A stretch of 35,394 nt of DNA from Gemmatimonas sp. (GTDB lineage: Bacteria > Gemmatimonadota > Gemmatimonadetes > Gemmatimonadales > Gemmatimonadaceae). The stretch's first letter is position 1. Every line of letters begins with the position of its first letter. The translations under genes and the position numbers were made by a program. The notes under the pieces are model-generated. The model searched no databases and was not told where the DNA came from. It saw nothing but the letters and a program-made list of their open reading frames with translations. The DNA is taken from the NCBI GenBank assembly GCA_011390805.1, contig JAABRT010000032.1:1-35394 (forward strand), in the 5' to 3' direction. Shown here one piece after another: positions 24,267 to 32,603 of this stretch.

Positions 24267-24331
24267 ACGCGAAATCGCTACGCGAAATCACCATGCAACA
24301 TCGCTACGCAAGACCACGACGCGATGAACAC
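24267..24331. repeat. 13-bp degenerate tandem repeat, five copies
   Basis: Starting at 24267 the plus strand reads acgcgaaatcgct, acgcgaaatcacc, atgcaacatcgct, acgcaagaccacg, acgcgatgaacac: five adjacent 13-bp units with decreasing similarity. The first two share ten bases exactly. It lies just upstream (20 bp) of the unknown gene starting at 24246 on the minus strand, so it occupies that gene's promoter region. Its function is unknown; a phased array of protein-binding sites is one possibility. Confidence 0.75.
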
Positions 24332-24352
24332 CGCGGCACGCCCCCTGTCGGG

Positions 24353-24383
24353 CGCGCCAGGGGCGCGTCAGGGGCGCATGAGG
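24353..24383. repeat. 11-bp tandem repeat at the end of the small membrane gene
   Basis: cgcgccagggg (24353-24363), cgcgtcagggg (24364-24374) and cgcatgagg (24375-24383) form nearly three 11-bp units. They overlap the stop codon of the 64-residue membrane protein (24368-24370). On the minus strand the sequence CGCCCCT and AGGGGGCG around 24366-24341 can form a GC-rich hairpin without a T run. Confidence 0.7.
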
Positions 24384-24562
24384 CGCCGCACCATCCAGAT
24401 CGCCAGCAGCACGACAACGGTTGGGATGATCAGGGCGACCACCAGCTTGAAGGCCAGCACCGTGATCAGCCCAATGGCGATGAGCGCGATAATCGGCACA
24501 CCCAGAATCGCCATACCCAAAAACGGCCGGAGCGCGATTAATCGAAGCAGCGAGGAAATCAT
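24368..24562 (-). CDS. Small hydrophobic membrane protein (64 residues)
   Basis: The product is almost wholly hydrophobic with two membrane segments (FLGMAILGVPIIALIAIGLI and FKLVVALIIPTVVVLLAIW, each about 20 residues) and a basic C-terminus (RRLMRP). AAGGTG lies 6 bp upstream of the ATG, which supports translation. No family is recognised. The gene is divergent from the S9 peptidase (159 bp gap) and is followed by a 121-bp repeat-rich gap. Being short it could be missed by gene finders, but codon bias and the ribosome binding site are good. Confidence 0.65.
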   Translation of the reverse strand: MISSLLRLIALRPFLGMAILGVPIIALIAIGLITVLAFKLVVALIIPTVVVLLAIWMVRRLMRP

Positions 24563-24721
24563 GACAGCACCTTGAGAGGGGGATGCGTACAGTACGTAGT
24601 GAGGCGTTGCGAGTTTCTCCGGGCCGGAGTATGCGGCCTGGTCGCTTGCGCCTCCAGCGCCAAGGCGACAACGTCGATCAGCTGTGTCGCCCGTCTGCTT
24701 TCTCCCTCCAGGCTCCCTCCT

Positions 24722-27421
24722 ATGCCATCACTTGTTGCACGCCGCTGGCCCGGCCGTTTCGCGCTTTTCGCCGCGTTTGTTTGCACTGGCGTATCGCCAC
24801 TCGCTGCCCAAACCAGTACTGCCGTCAACGCGCTTGATGAAGCGATCGCCGCCGAACGCTACATCACGCCGCCCGAGGCAGTCGCCAAACTCGTCACCGC
24901 TCCACGCGGTGACAACGTGTCGTTCGGCGCGCCCAACCCCGGCAGCCGGCAGTGGTTCTTGCGATCGGTAAGTGATGGACTGCCCGCGCTCGCGTTGATG
25001 GGCAAGCCGTATCACAATCTGGGCGGCTTTCAGGTGGATCGTGTGGCCAGCCGTTCGCGCTCCCTCACAACGCGCAGCGCGGCGGGACTGGAGCTGCGCA
25101 ATGCCCAATCGGGCAAGCTGGTCACGGTGAATGTGCCCAGTGGCGCGCGGGTTGGCCCCACCGCCTGGTCACCCGACGGCAACACGTTGGCGTTCATGGC
25201 GCTCTTTGATGACGCCACGCACATCTATCTTGCCGATCCGGCGTCCGGTCGCTCGCGCCAGCTCACGCGCACGCCGCTGCTGGCAACGCATGTGACCAAC
25301 ATGGAATGGACGGCCGACAGTCGCAGCATTGTGGCTGTGCTCTTCCCCGACGGGCGTGGTGCCGAACCGGCCGCACCGGCCGTTGCCACCGAGCCGATTG
25401 TTCGCGTGAACGACCGCAACAAGCTCAAGACACGCACGTACGCGAGCCTGCTCACCACACCGCACGACAAGGCGCTGCTCACGCACTACTCCACCGGTCA
25501 GCTGGCCGTGATCGACGTGCGCTCACGCGCTGTGCGCAAGGTGGGTGCACCGCGCATGATCCGTTCCTTGAGCGCATCTCCCGATGGCCAGTACTTTCGT
25601 GTGACCACGCTCGAGGAGCCGTTCTCGTACCTGCTTCCGGTCTCGTCTTTTGGTCAGACGGAAGAAGTGATTGACGCGCAGGGGCAATCGCTGGTGGAGC
25701 TGTCCAAGCGTCCGTTGCGTGAAGGTGAGAGCACCGATCCGGATCCCGACGACCAGCCGGCACGTCCCACACCCGCGGCTCGCAGCGCGGCCAATGACAC
25801 CGCCAAGCGCAGCATGGGTTGGCACCCGTCAGAGCCGGGGCTGCTGTTCATGCAGCGCGCGCCGGCGGCCGCGGCACGCAGCGGTGCACGTGGCGCCGAC
25901 TCCACGGCCCGTCCTGCAGCCGGTGCGTCAGCGCGCCGCATGGACCGCCTGGTGCACTGGCTTCCACCGTTCGATTCCACCAGCCAGAAAACCGTTTACG
26001 AAACGGCGTCGCGCATCAGCAGCACACGCTTCAGCGATGACGGCTCCATTCTTTTTGTCACCGAAGTCGGCACCGCTGGTGCAACGCAGCTGGCGGTGAT
26101 GTTGAATGAAGACGGCAAGAAGTATACGCTCGTTGCTCCGCCTGCCCGTTCGCGCGACAGTACGAATGGCGATGACAGCACGCAGGCAGCAGCGGCCGGA
26201 CGTCGTGGCGGTCCGCCGCAGGACGGCACGCCGTCGCTCATGACCAAGCCAGGTCGTCGTGGCGCACCCAGCGTCATGACGTCGGGTGATGGTCAGTACG
26301 CGTTCCTGGAAGGTTCAACGCCTGCCGATACAGCGGCCGGTACCGCTCCCAAAGTCTGGATTGACCGCGTCGCAATTCGCACCGGCGAGCGCACCCGCGT
26401 ATACGAAAGCAACGGCGAATTGAGCGAGTCGATTGGCGCTGCGCTCGATGACGATGTCGCGCAAATCATCGTGAGCCGCGAATCGGCCACGCAGCCGTCG
26501 CAGTCGTATTTGGTAAACGTCGCCGACAAGTCGGAACGTCAGCTCACCAGCAACCGCGACCTGTTCCCGGAAGTCTCGTCGGCGATCAAGCGCACGGTGG
26601 TGGCGCGCCGCGCCGACGGCTACACCTTCAATGTGCGTGTGACACTACCCGCTGATTACAAGGAAGGCACGCGCTTGCCGGCGATGTTCTGGTTCTATCC
26701 GCGCGAGTTCGCCAATCAGGAAGCGTACGACCGCTCGACCGCGCGCAGCTCGGAACCATCGCGTCGCTTCCCGAACTTCTCGCCACGCAGCATGGCGTTT
26801 CTCACCACGCAGGGCTACGCGCTGGTTGAACCCGATGCACCGATCTTTGCCAGCGACGGCATGCAGCCCAACGACAACTACGTGGCTGACTTGCGCAACA
26901 ATCTGGCGGCCACGATCGATGCACTCGACACACTCAACATCATTGACCGGCATCGGCTGGGAATCGGTGGGCATAGCTACGGTGCCTTCAGCGCGGTGAA
27001 TGCCATGGTGCATACGCCGTTCTTCAAAGCCGGTATTGCCGGCGATGGCGCGTACAATCGCACGCTTACACCCAATGGCTTCCAGAGCGAACGTCGTGAT
27101 TTCTGGCAGGGACGCGAAACGTACCTGGCCATGTCACCCTTCATGTACGCCGACAAACTCAACGGCGCCTTGCTGCTGTATCACAGCACCGACGACCAGA
27201 ATGTGGGAACGGCCCCGATCAACTCGGAACGTCTGTTCCACGCACTGCAGGGACTGGGCAAGGATGTCTCACTCTACATGTACCCGTACGAAGACCACGG
27301 ACCGATTGCGCGCGAAACCGTGCTCGATCAGTGGGCGCGATGGGTGGCCTGGCTCGACAAGTACGTGAAGGGCGCCGGCACAAACGGCAAAACACCGGTG
27401 GCCATGGAGGATGCGCAGTGA
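24722..27421 (+). CDS. Secreted S9 family peptidase (glutamyl endopeptidase-like)
   Basis: The 899-residue product has a signal peptide (FALFAAFVCTGVSPLAAQ) and a two-part S9 structure. The N-terminal beta-propeller spans about residues 60-620 and contains low-complexity inserts (Ala/Arg/Ser rich near 365-405, and Gly/Arg near 480-520). The alpha/beta-hydrolase domain follows, with nucleophile Ser752 in GHSYGA, predicted Asp825 in STDDQNV and His859 in YEDHG. It cleaves peptides or short proteins; family members resemble plastid glutamyl endopeptidase (S9D), but the specificity is inferred. The start at 24722 places the signal peptide at the N-terminus. The stop codon overlaps the next start (TGATG). 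Confidence 0.92.
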   Translation: MPSLVARRWPGRFALFAAFVCTGVSPLAAQTSTAVNALDEAIAAERYITPPEAVAKLVTAPRGDNVSFGAPNPGSRQWFLRSVSDGLPALALMGKPYHNLGGFQVDRVASRSRSLTTRSAAGLELRNAQSGKLVTVNVPSGARVGPTAWSPDGNTLAFMALFDDATHIYLADPASGRSRQLTRTPLLATHVTNMEWTADSRSIVAVLFPDGRGAEPAAPAVATEPIVRVNDRNKLKTRTYASLLTTPHDKALLTHYSTGQLAVIDVRSRAVRKVGAPRMIRSLSASPDGQYFRVTTLEEPFSYLLPVSSFGQTEEVIDAQGQSLVELSKRPLREGESTDPDPDDQPARPTPAARSAANDTAKRSMGWHPSEPGLLFMQRAPAAAARSGARGADSTARPAAGASARRMDRLVHWLPPFDSTSQKTVYETASRISSTRFSDDGSILFVTEVGTAGATQLAVMLNEDGKKYTLVAPPARSRDSTNGDDSTQAAAAGRRGGPPQDGTPSLMTKPGRRGAPSVMTSGDGQYAFLEGSTPADTAAGTAPKVWIDRVAIRTGERTRVYESNGELSESIGAALDDDVAQIIVSRESATQPSQSYLVNVADKSERQLTSNRDLFPEVSSAIKRTVVARRADGYTFNVRVTLPADYKEGTRLPAMFWFYPREFANQEAYDRSTARSSEPSRRFPNFSPRSMAFLTTQGYALVEPDAPIFASDGMQPNDNYVADLRNNLAATIDALDTLNIIDRHRLGIGGHSYGAFSAVNAMVHTPFFKAGIAGDGAYNRTLTPNGFQSERRDFWQGRETYLAMSPFMYADKLNGALLLYHSTDDQNVGTAPINSERLFHALQGLGKDVSLYMYPYEDHGPIARETVLDQWARWVAWLDKYVKGAGTNGKTPVAMEDAQ

Positions 27422-28158
27422 TGACTGCTTTACGCTTTGCATCATCGGCGGCGCTTGGTGTGGCCGTGGTTGGTGCGCTGTCTTTCTCCCCGTGGTCGCC
27501 ACGCGCGACCACGGGGGCAGTGTCTGCCCGCACGTCGCTCACGACAGAAGCCCACGCGGCCGTGCCTTCGTTCGGCGCACAGCAGATATTGAGCGCCGAC
27601 ACCAGGCAGGAGATTGCGGTTCGCTACATCACCAACGGAGAATCATCGCGGGCCCGCTACCGGGTACGCGAACGTCTGCTCGGCCGCGAACTCGATAACG
27701 ACGCGGTAGGGGAAACCGCAGAGATCACCGGCAGCATCGCGCTCGACAAAAACGGCGCGGTGGTGCGTGCCGCCTCGGGCTTTGACGTGAAACTCGCGGG
27801 TCTTACGAGTGATGAACGCCGCCGCGACAACTATGTGCGGTCGCGCATTTTGCTCACCGACTCGTTTCCCTCCACCAAACTGGCCGTCACCGGCGTGCGT
27901 GGGTTGCCGTCACCGCTGCCGGCTGCCGGACGTGTACAGTTTCAATTGCTTGGCGATCTCACACTCAAGGGCCAGACGCGACCCACCACGTGGAATGTTG
28001 TGGCCAACGTGAATGGCGACCGGCTGACTGGCACGGCCTCCACGGCGTTCACCTTTTCCGACTTTCAGCTCACACAACCCAAAGTGCGCGTGGTGTTGAG
28101 CGTGGCCGATACGATCCGGCTCGAGTATGACTTCGCAATGCGCAAGCAGGCGCCGTAA
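27421..28158 (+). CDS. YceI-like family protein
   Basis: The 245-residue product has a signal-like N-terminus (SSAALGVAVVGALSF) and a C-terminal lipocalin-type YceI domain (about residues 75-245): GSIALDKNGAVVRAASGFDVKLAGLTSDERRRDNYVRSRIL (quoted in part as GFDVKLAGLTS and DNYVRSRIL), GDLTLKGQTRPTTWNV and FTFSDFQLTQPKV. YceI proteins bind isoprenoid or other lipids in the periplasm. The start ATG at 27421 shares its A with the preceding stop codon, and GGAGG lies about 9 bp upstream inside the peptidase gene, so translation is coupled. A 12-bp perfect hairpin sits in the early coding region (27488-27516). Confidence 0.87.
   Translation: MTALRFASSAALGVAVVGALSFSPWSPRATTGAVSARTSLTTEAHAAVPSFGAQQILSADTRQEIAVRYITNGESSRARYRVRERLLGRELDNDAVGETAEITGSIALDKNGAVVRAASGFDVKLAGLTSDERRRDNYVRSRILLTDSFPSTKLAVTGVRGLPSPLPAAGRVQFQLLGDLTLKGQTRPTTWNVVANVNGDRLTGTASTAFTFSDFQLTQPKVRVVLSVADTIRLEYDFAMRKQAP
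27488..27516. repeat. 12-bp perfect inverted repeat in early YceI coding region
   Basis: CCCCGTGGTCGC (27488-27499) and GCGACCACGGGG (27505-27516) are exact reverse complements around a 5-nt loop (cacgc). The RNA hairpin is very GC rich. It lies 67 bp after the YceI start and encodes the region between signal peptide and mature domain, where protein sequence is weakly constrained. It lacks a T run, so it is not a standard terminator; a ribosome-stalling or attenuation role is possible. Confidence 0.85.
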
Positions 28159-28180
28159 CCGCTTTACACAATGCGCCCGC

Positions 28181-28237
28181 GGTAGCAGCGGTTCACCACC
28201 GTATGCAGCTGCATGCAGCCTGACGTTCGCTGCTACC
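28181..28237. terminator. Inverted repeat between convergent genes
   Basis: GGTAGCAGCG (28181-28190) and CGCTGCTACC (28228-28237) are perfect 10-bp inverted repeats around a 37-bp loop, which itself contains a palindrome TGCAGCTGCA (28204-28213). A further copy of cgctgctaccgt lies at 28254-28265 across the stop codon of the next gene, a direct repeat of 28228-28239. The position between two converging genes suggests a bidirectional transcription barrier, but there is no T run, so the terminator reading is inference. Confidence 0.5.
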
Positions 28238-28258
28238 GTCGGCCGACACCGCGCGCTG

Positions 28259-29065
28259 CTACCGTTTGCTGAGCAGATCGCCGAGCAGACTGAACAGGCT
28301 CGGCGAACGCGACGAATCGCGGCGCTCCGGCCACGCGGAAGGTCGTATGGAATGCCGTTGATCAAGGTGCGTGCGCATCATGCGTTCACGCTCCAGCCGG
28401 CGCCGCTCATCGGCCAGTGATCGCACCTCACGCTGACGGGCAACATCGAGCCCGCCCCGACGCACAAAGTCGAGCAGCGCGGGCAGCTCGTGCGCATCGA
28501 ACCAGGTACCGTGTTCCTTGCATACATCCACAATGATGCCGGAGATGCGCGCGTAGTTGATGCGGTTCATCATCGTTGCACATTCCGGGCATGGCCGGTA
28601 ACGCACCTGCATGTGCCCGATGCTCTTGCCGGCTGCTTTCTGCGCTCCAACACCCGGCGCCAGCGCCAGCAGGATCGCATCATCGGCGTGACTGGCCACC
28701 AGGCGTTCGATGGTTTCGCGGCCCACCCACATGCCTTGGCACACGAGGCAGTCGGCCAGAAACAGCGCACCGCCGGCGCTGTTGGGCGGCACGGGAATGT
28801 GACGGTGCATGAGCTCACCCGCTCCGCAGGGGCAGCGCAGCACACTGTCCGATGTGGACGGCGTCACGGTGCCGCTGCCGCACCACGGACAGTACGAGAC
28901 ACCCGGTGCAAGCCGGCAATGGCACGTGGGGCAGGCACGCTTTCCCAACGAACCGGTGCAATAGCTACAGCGCGTGAGCTGCGGGTCACCCGCCGGCGCG
29001 CCGCATCCGGGACAGCGGATGTGCGTGGCGTTGAGCTGCGGTGCAGCCCTTTGCGCGGTGGACAT
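28259..29065 (-). CDS. Zinc-ribbon protein with two zf-TFIIB-like domains
   Basis: The 268-residue product is a metal-binding protein with many CxxC motifs. A first group lies in residues 18-62 (CPGCG, CSYC, CPTC, CPWC), typical of zinc ribbons. Two TFIIB-type zinc fingers follow: CPCGAGELMHR with CLVCQGMWVGRETIERL (about 79-122) and CPECATMMNR with CKEHGTWFDAHEL (about 158-192). The C-terminal 70 residues are a charged helix (RRRLERERMMR). Function is unknown; such proteins are thought to act in protein or nucleic-acid contacts. It lies 35 bp after the GYF gene on the same strand. Confidence 0.85.
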   Translation of the reverse strand: MSTAQRAAPQLNATHIRCPGCGAPAGDPQLTRCSYCTGSLGKRACPTCHCRLAPGVSYCPWCGSGTVTPSTSDSVLRCPCGAGELMHRHIPVPPNSAGGALFLADCLVCQGMWVGRETIERLVASHADDAILLALAPGVGAQKAAGKSIGHMQVRYRPCPECATMMNRINYARISGIIVDVCKEHGTWFDAHELPALLDFVRRGGLDVARQREVRSLADERRRLERERMMRTHLDQRHSIRPSAWPERRDSSRSPSLFSLLGDLLSKR

Positions 29066-29100
29066 GTGCTGGCGTGTTTCGGATGAGGAACGGCTTGTTG

Positions 29101-29427
29101 CTACGCCGCCGGCAACGGCGGAGGGGCGAAGTAAAACGCGAACTCATCCTGCTGGCCGGCTGGCTGCCAGGTATCCATGCCCGGACTCCACACCAGCCGG
29201 GTGCCTTCAATCACGCCCCCTTCGATCGCCTGCTGAAGGTGCTGCCGGGTCCATGGACCTTCGGCCGACGTGCCTTCGGGGCTGCGCGGTGAAGGCGCGA
29301 CGTACCACCACTGGCGCGGCTGCAACGTGGAACGCCACGCGGGGGCACCTTGGACCACCTGCGCGAGGTGGCCAACGTGGCCAACGATTGAGGCGCTCAC
29401 GAGCGCCACCGGGTGTTTGTCATGCAT
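29101..29427 (-). CDS. GYF_2 (DUF4339) domain-containing protein
   Basis: The 108-residue product has a C-terminal GYF-like domain: QWWYVAPSP, EGPWTRQHLQQAIEGGVIEGT and RLVWSPGMDTWQPAGQ (each quoted in part). Bacterial GYF_2 domains are believed to bind proline-rich peptides or act as linkers in membrane-associated proteins. The N-terminal ~38 residues are unlike known domains. GGAG lies 5 bp before the ATG. It lies between flotillin (123 bp upstream) and the zinc-ribbon gene (35 bp downstream) on the same strand. The 123-bp gap to flotillin contains no gene; I see only a weak inverted repeat taaccgttggtta. Confidence 0.82.
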   Translation of the reverse strand: MHDKHPVALVSASIVGHVGHLAQVVQGAPAWRSTLQPRQWWYVAPSPRSPEGTSAEGPWTRQHLQQAIEGGVIEGTRLVWSPGMDTWQPAGQQDEFAFYFAPPPLPAA

Positions 29428-29550
29428 TGCACTCCGTCGGGGGGTCTGGCGGCGGTCGTGCTACTCCGCTTGTTGCCGCCAAACCTTGACGAATCGCTAT
29501 AACCGTTGGTTACGGCTGAGTCCGTTACCGACTAACCCGTGTGGGAGATC

Positions 29551-31338
29551 TCAGTTTCCGTTGTCGCCGGAGTGTGAGCCCGCCGGCGACACCGGTGCGG
29601 ATGCGGCCGGTGCGCCAGCGGCGGCGCCACCGCCCGAAGCGGCGGTCGCGGAAGCAGGCACGGTCATGACCTCGGAGAGTCTGGCCGCCATTTCGGGCGT
29701 CACCTTGCCCAGCCCCGGCAACTCAATGCCGGTGACGTGGCGAATGAGATCCATGGCCGGCGGCACTGAGCGCACCAGATCGTTGGTCACTCGACTTACC
29801 CCGCCCCCCGTACCGTTGCCCGAATCCCACACAATCACCTTCTCTACGTTCACTCCCTTCACCGCCTCTGCGGCCTTCTCCACGAGCGAAGGCACCATGT
29901 CCACCAGCAACAGGGCAAACGCCTGTTCAGGACTTCCTGCGGCTTCTACGAGTTCCTTGAGGCCCTTGGCGCGCTGTGAGAGCAACGCGTATTGGCCTTC
30001 GGCTTCCGCCTCAAGCTTGGCCCGCACCGCCGTGGCCGCGGCGTCGGCGGCAATGGTGACTTCGCGGGCCTGACCTTCGGCGGCCACGATGGCCGTTGCA
30101 GCAGCCGCCTTGGCCGGTGCTTCGAGTCGTGCACGCTCGGATGCTTCAATCTGTCGCGCCTCGGCCAGTGCCGCGGCCTCGCGCGCCTTCGCCGTGGCCT
30201 CAGCAACCTGACCATCGGCCACCGCCCGCGCCGACTCGGCGCGCTTGCGCGCCTCGGCGGCCGTGACGGCGAGGTTGGCTTCGGACTCCGCCACAAGCGC
30301 CTTGGCCTGAGTCTCGCCCTTTACCGCGTCGGCGTTGGTTTCGGCAATGCGCACCCGCTTTTGCGCTTCAGCCACCGCTTCACCGGCCACCGCGTTGGCA
30401 TTGGCTTCCGAGACCGCGATGCGACGCCCACGATCCAGATCGGCGACTTCACGATCGCGCTGTACTTCCTGTGCGCGTGTTTGCACATCCTCTTCACGCG
30501 ACATTTCGGCCAGCCGCATGGTCTGTTGCAACTGTGCTTCCTGCACGCCGATCACCTGATCGCGCCGTTGCGCGGCCACGATCACATCCTTCTCGCGCTG
30601 CGCTTCGGCGACGCGAATTGCACCGGTGCGTTCGGCCTCTGCGACATCACCAAGCGCACGCTGCGTTGCCTCGCTGCCGGCTTTCTGACCGAGTGCCTGC
30701 AGATAGCCGGACTCATCGCGCAGATCCTGAATGTTCACGTTCAGCAACGCCAGACCAAGCTTGGTGAGCTCGGGAACAAGCGTGCTTTCAATCTTGCGAC
30801 GGAACTCGTCGCGATTGGAGTTGATCTCCTGGATGGTCATCACAGCAATGACCTGCCGCAGCGTACCAACAATGGTTTCCGCGGCCAGTCCTTTGATCTC
30901 TTCCTCATTCTTGCCCACAAGACGCGTTGCGGCGTTTTCCTTGTGCGGCGACGCGTTGCCAATGGCAAGTGTGAACGCACTTGGCACCGCGACACGGATT
31001 GTTTCAGCCGAGAGTGCGTCCTGCAACGCAACCTTGAGCGTGAACGGTGCAAGCTCGAGAAAGTTGTATTGCTGAATGATCGGCCACACAAACGTGCCGC
31101 CGCCCGCGATCACTTTCGGCAGCGGTTCGCCATGCTCGTTGGTAAGCGCTGTCGCGCCCGAGATTACGAGCAAGCGGTTGGTGGGACACACTTTGTATCG
31201 CGACGCGAAAAAGAGTGCGAGCCCCACAACCAGACCAATCACCAACAGGACACTTCCACCGCCAAGCACGAGCGACAAAATGGCATCGACTGGCGACTCT
31301 GTCTCAGTGGCTTGCAGCAAGGCAAACAGTGTGGGCAT
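29551..31338 (-). CDS. Flotillin family (SPFH/band 7) protein
   Basis: The 595-residue product has one N-terminal membrane helix (about residues 20-46), an SPFH domain (about 50-220; VCPTNRLLVISG, RVAVPSAFTLAIGN) and a long Ala/Glu/Arg-rich coiled coil (about 220-480; many EA and AEA repeats). The C-terminus (about 495-595) is a flotillin-type domain and a Gly/Ala/Pro/Ser-rich tail. Flotillins scaffold membrane microdomains. The gene starts 5 bp after the NfeD stop codon, the classic NfeD-flotillin pair (compare YuaF-YuaG of Bacillus). The downstream GYF and zinc-ribbon genes may belong to the same unit. Confidence 0.95.
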   Translation of the reverse strand: MPTLFALLQATETESPVDAILSLVLGGGSVLLVIGLVVGLALFFASRYKVCPTNRLLVISGATALTNEHGEPLPKVIAGGGTFVWPIIQQYNFLELAPFTLKVALQDALSAETIRVAVPSAFTLAIGNASPHKENAATRLVGKNEEEIKGLAAETIVGTLRQVIAVMTIQEINSNRDEFRRKIESTLVPELTKLGLALLNVNIQDLRDESGYLQALGQKAGSEATQRALGDVAEAERTGAIRVAEAQREKDVIVAAQRRDQVIGVQEAQLQQTMRLAEMSREEDVQTRAQEVQRDREVADLDRGRRIAVSEANANAVAGEAVAEAQKRVRIAETNADAVKGETQAKALVAESEANLAVTAAEARKRAESARAVADGQVAEATAKAREAAALAEARQIEASERARLEAPAKAAAATAIVAAEGQAREVTIAADAAATAVRAKLEAEAEGQYALLSQRAKGLKELVEAAGSPEQAFALLLVDMVPSLVEKAAEAVKGVNVEKVIVWDSGNGTGGGVSRVTNDLVRSVPPAMDLIRHVTGIELPGLGKVTPEMAARLSEVMTVPASATAASGGGAAAGAPAASAPVSPAGSHSGDNGN

Positions 31339-31343
31339 CGTCG

Positions 31344-31898
31344 TTATGAGCTGGAGGAAAGTTCAGGGTATGGACTGGCGCGTACAAGCACGCTGTTGGG
31401 CGACGCCAGGCTTACGATGACTACGCGCGCACCTTCGGGAAAGATTCCATCTTCATCGGGTATCGCGGTGTATTCCTGCGACACACCGCCCAGCGTGAGT
31501 TGCACCACGCCCGGTGATGCGGAGCCTTCAATCGCCACCGTGAGTACGCCTTCACGTCCCACCAGCAGATCGTTGCTCGCACTGTGATCACGATCGAACA
31601 TTCGCATGCGACGCAACACCGAGGTCCAGCCCTTTACACCCGCTGCAGCGGCAACAATCGCCGCCGCGAGAGCCAGTGAAGAGGGCAGCTTGAACACACC
31701 GATCATTAACGCGCCGGCTGCACCGGCGGCGGTGATGGCGGCCAGCACACCGCGTATGGAAAGAAACGCTGACGCCAGTCCGGTGAGTCCACCATGATCT
31801 GCAGAAGCCGGACCATCAGCGTCCGCCGCGCCAATGAACAGCAGCGCGAGCAGCGCCACGCCACCAATGAGAAACATCTGCAGGAAGACAGTGAGCAT
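31344..31898 (-). CDS. NfeD-like membrane protein (no protease domain)
   Basis: The 184-residue product has N-terminal hydrophobic helices (FLQMFLIGGVALLALLFIG and two more at about 50-90) and a C-terminal OB-fold (about 115-180; GREGVLTVAIEGS, GVVQLTLGGVSQEYTAI, EGARVVIVS). It is the short NfeD form that lacks a ClpP-like protease domain and is found next to flotillin genes, where it probably assists or partners flotillin. I use ATG 31898; an upstream ATG at 31970 in the same frame would add 24 residues without a clear signal, so the start is uncertain. The 165-bp gap to the DCC gene is the divergent promoter region. Confidence 0.85.
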   Translation of the reverse strand: MLTVFLQMFLIGGVALLALLFIGAADADGPASADHGGLTGLASAFLSIRGVLAAITAAGAAGALMIGVFKLPSSLALAAAIVAAAAGVKGWTSVLRRMRMFDRDHSASNDLLVGREGVLTVAIEGSASPGVVQLTLGGVSQEYTAIPDEDGIFPEGARVVIVSLASPNSVLVRASPYPELSSSS

Positions 31899-32063
31899 GC
31901 CCGAGTTTAACGTGAGAGCACGGGCGGAGCGAGCAGCTGCAGCGAACGGGATTACGGCCAGCTCGATCAACTTCGCGGCGTGACCGCGAATGTGGTGCCG
32001 GACCGGGGGGCCGCTTAAGGTTCAATACAGCACGGACGCCGGCAATCCGGCGCGCCCTGCGCT

Positions 32064-32603
32064 GTGAACTCTTTCACCGGACCGACAGACGTGGTGGCTC
32101 CGCCAACCGTTCCGTCAACACACGCATCGCCACGTCACGATCAGCAGCCGCAGCTGGTGGTGCTGTTTGACGGCGTGTGCAATCTGTGTAACGGCGCGGT
32201 CACGTGGTTGCTCGAACGTGACAAGCGGAAGGCGCTGCACTTCGGTGCGCTGCAAAGCGACGCAGGCCGGCGACTACTCAAGCAACGCGCGGCCAACACC
32301 AATCTTCCGGACAGCATCGTATTCATCGATGCACAGGGAGTGCACACCCGCTCCGACGCGGCGCTGCGCATTGCGTCGCATCTGGGCATGCCCTGGTCAC
32401 TGCTCTCCGTGTTCCGGATCGTGCCGCGCGGGCTGCGTGATGCCATCTACAGCTGGATCGCGCGCAATCGCTATCATTGGTTCGGCAAGCGTGATACGTG
32501 CATGCTGCCCTCCCCCGACGTGGCCAATCGGTTTCTCAGCGAAGACGCGCCGCCTGCCAATCGGTATCTCAGCGAAGACACCCAGCCTGTAGATCGGACA
32601 TGA
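32064..32603 (+). CDS. DCC family thiol-disulfide oxidoreductase-like protein (DUF393)
   Basis: The 179-residue product opens after ~30 polar residues with the DUF393 hallmark VVLFDGVCNLCNGAV, carrying the CxxC pair Cys39 and Cys42. The rest (WLLERDKRKALHFGALQS, FRIVPRGLRDAIY, RNRYHWFGKRDTCMLP, partly quoted) is family-typical. DCC proteins resemble thioredoxins, but substrates are unknown. The start codon is GTG. The C-terminus contains a duplicated 11-residue unit (ANRFLSEDAPP / ANRYLSEDTQP) from a 33-bp DNA repeat. The stop codon overlaps the rhomboid start (ATGA), so the two are likely coupled. Confidence 0.88.
   Translation: MNSFTGPTDVVAPPTVPSTHASPRHDQQPQLVVLFDGVCNLCNGAVTWLLERDKRKALHFGALQSDAGRRLLKQRAANTNLPDSIVFIDAQGVHTRSDAALRIASHLGMPWSLLSVFRIVPRGLRDAIYSWIARNRYHWFGKRDTCMLPSPDVANRFLSEDAPPANRYLSEDTQPVDRT
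32523..32588 (+). repeat. 33-bp in-frame tandem duplication at the end of the DCC gene
   Basis: gccaatcgg..tctcagcgaagac begins at 32523 and again at 32556, a 33-bp period, with a few base changes between copies. It encodes the repeated ANR[FY]LSED unit at the DCC protein C-terminus and ends 11 bp before the rhomboid start. It is probably a recent duplication, because the two copies are still close at DNA level. Confidence 0.88.

Noticed and set aside
29992-31587. 531-residue frame antisense to flotillin and NfeD
   Set aside because: It is a mirror of the Ala/Glu-rich coiled coil of flotillin; composition (Arg/Leu/His) is typical of a shadow frame.
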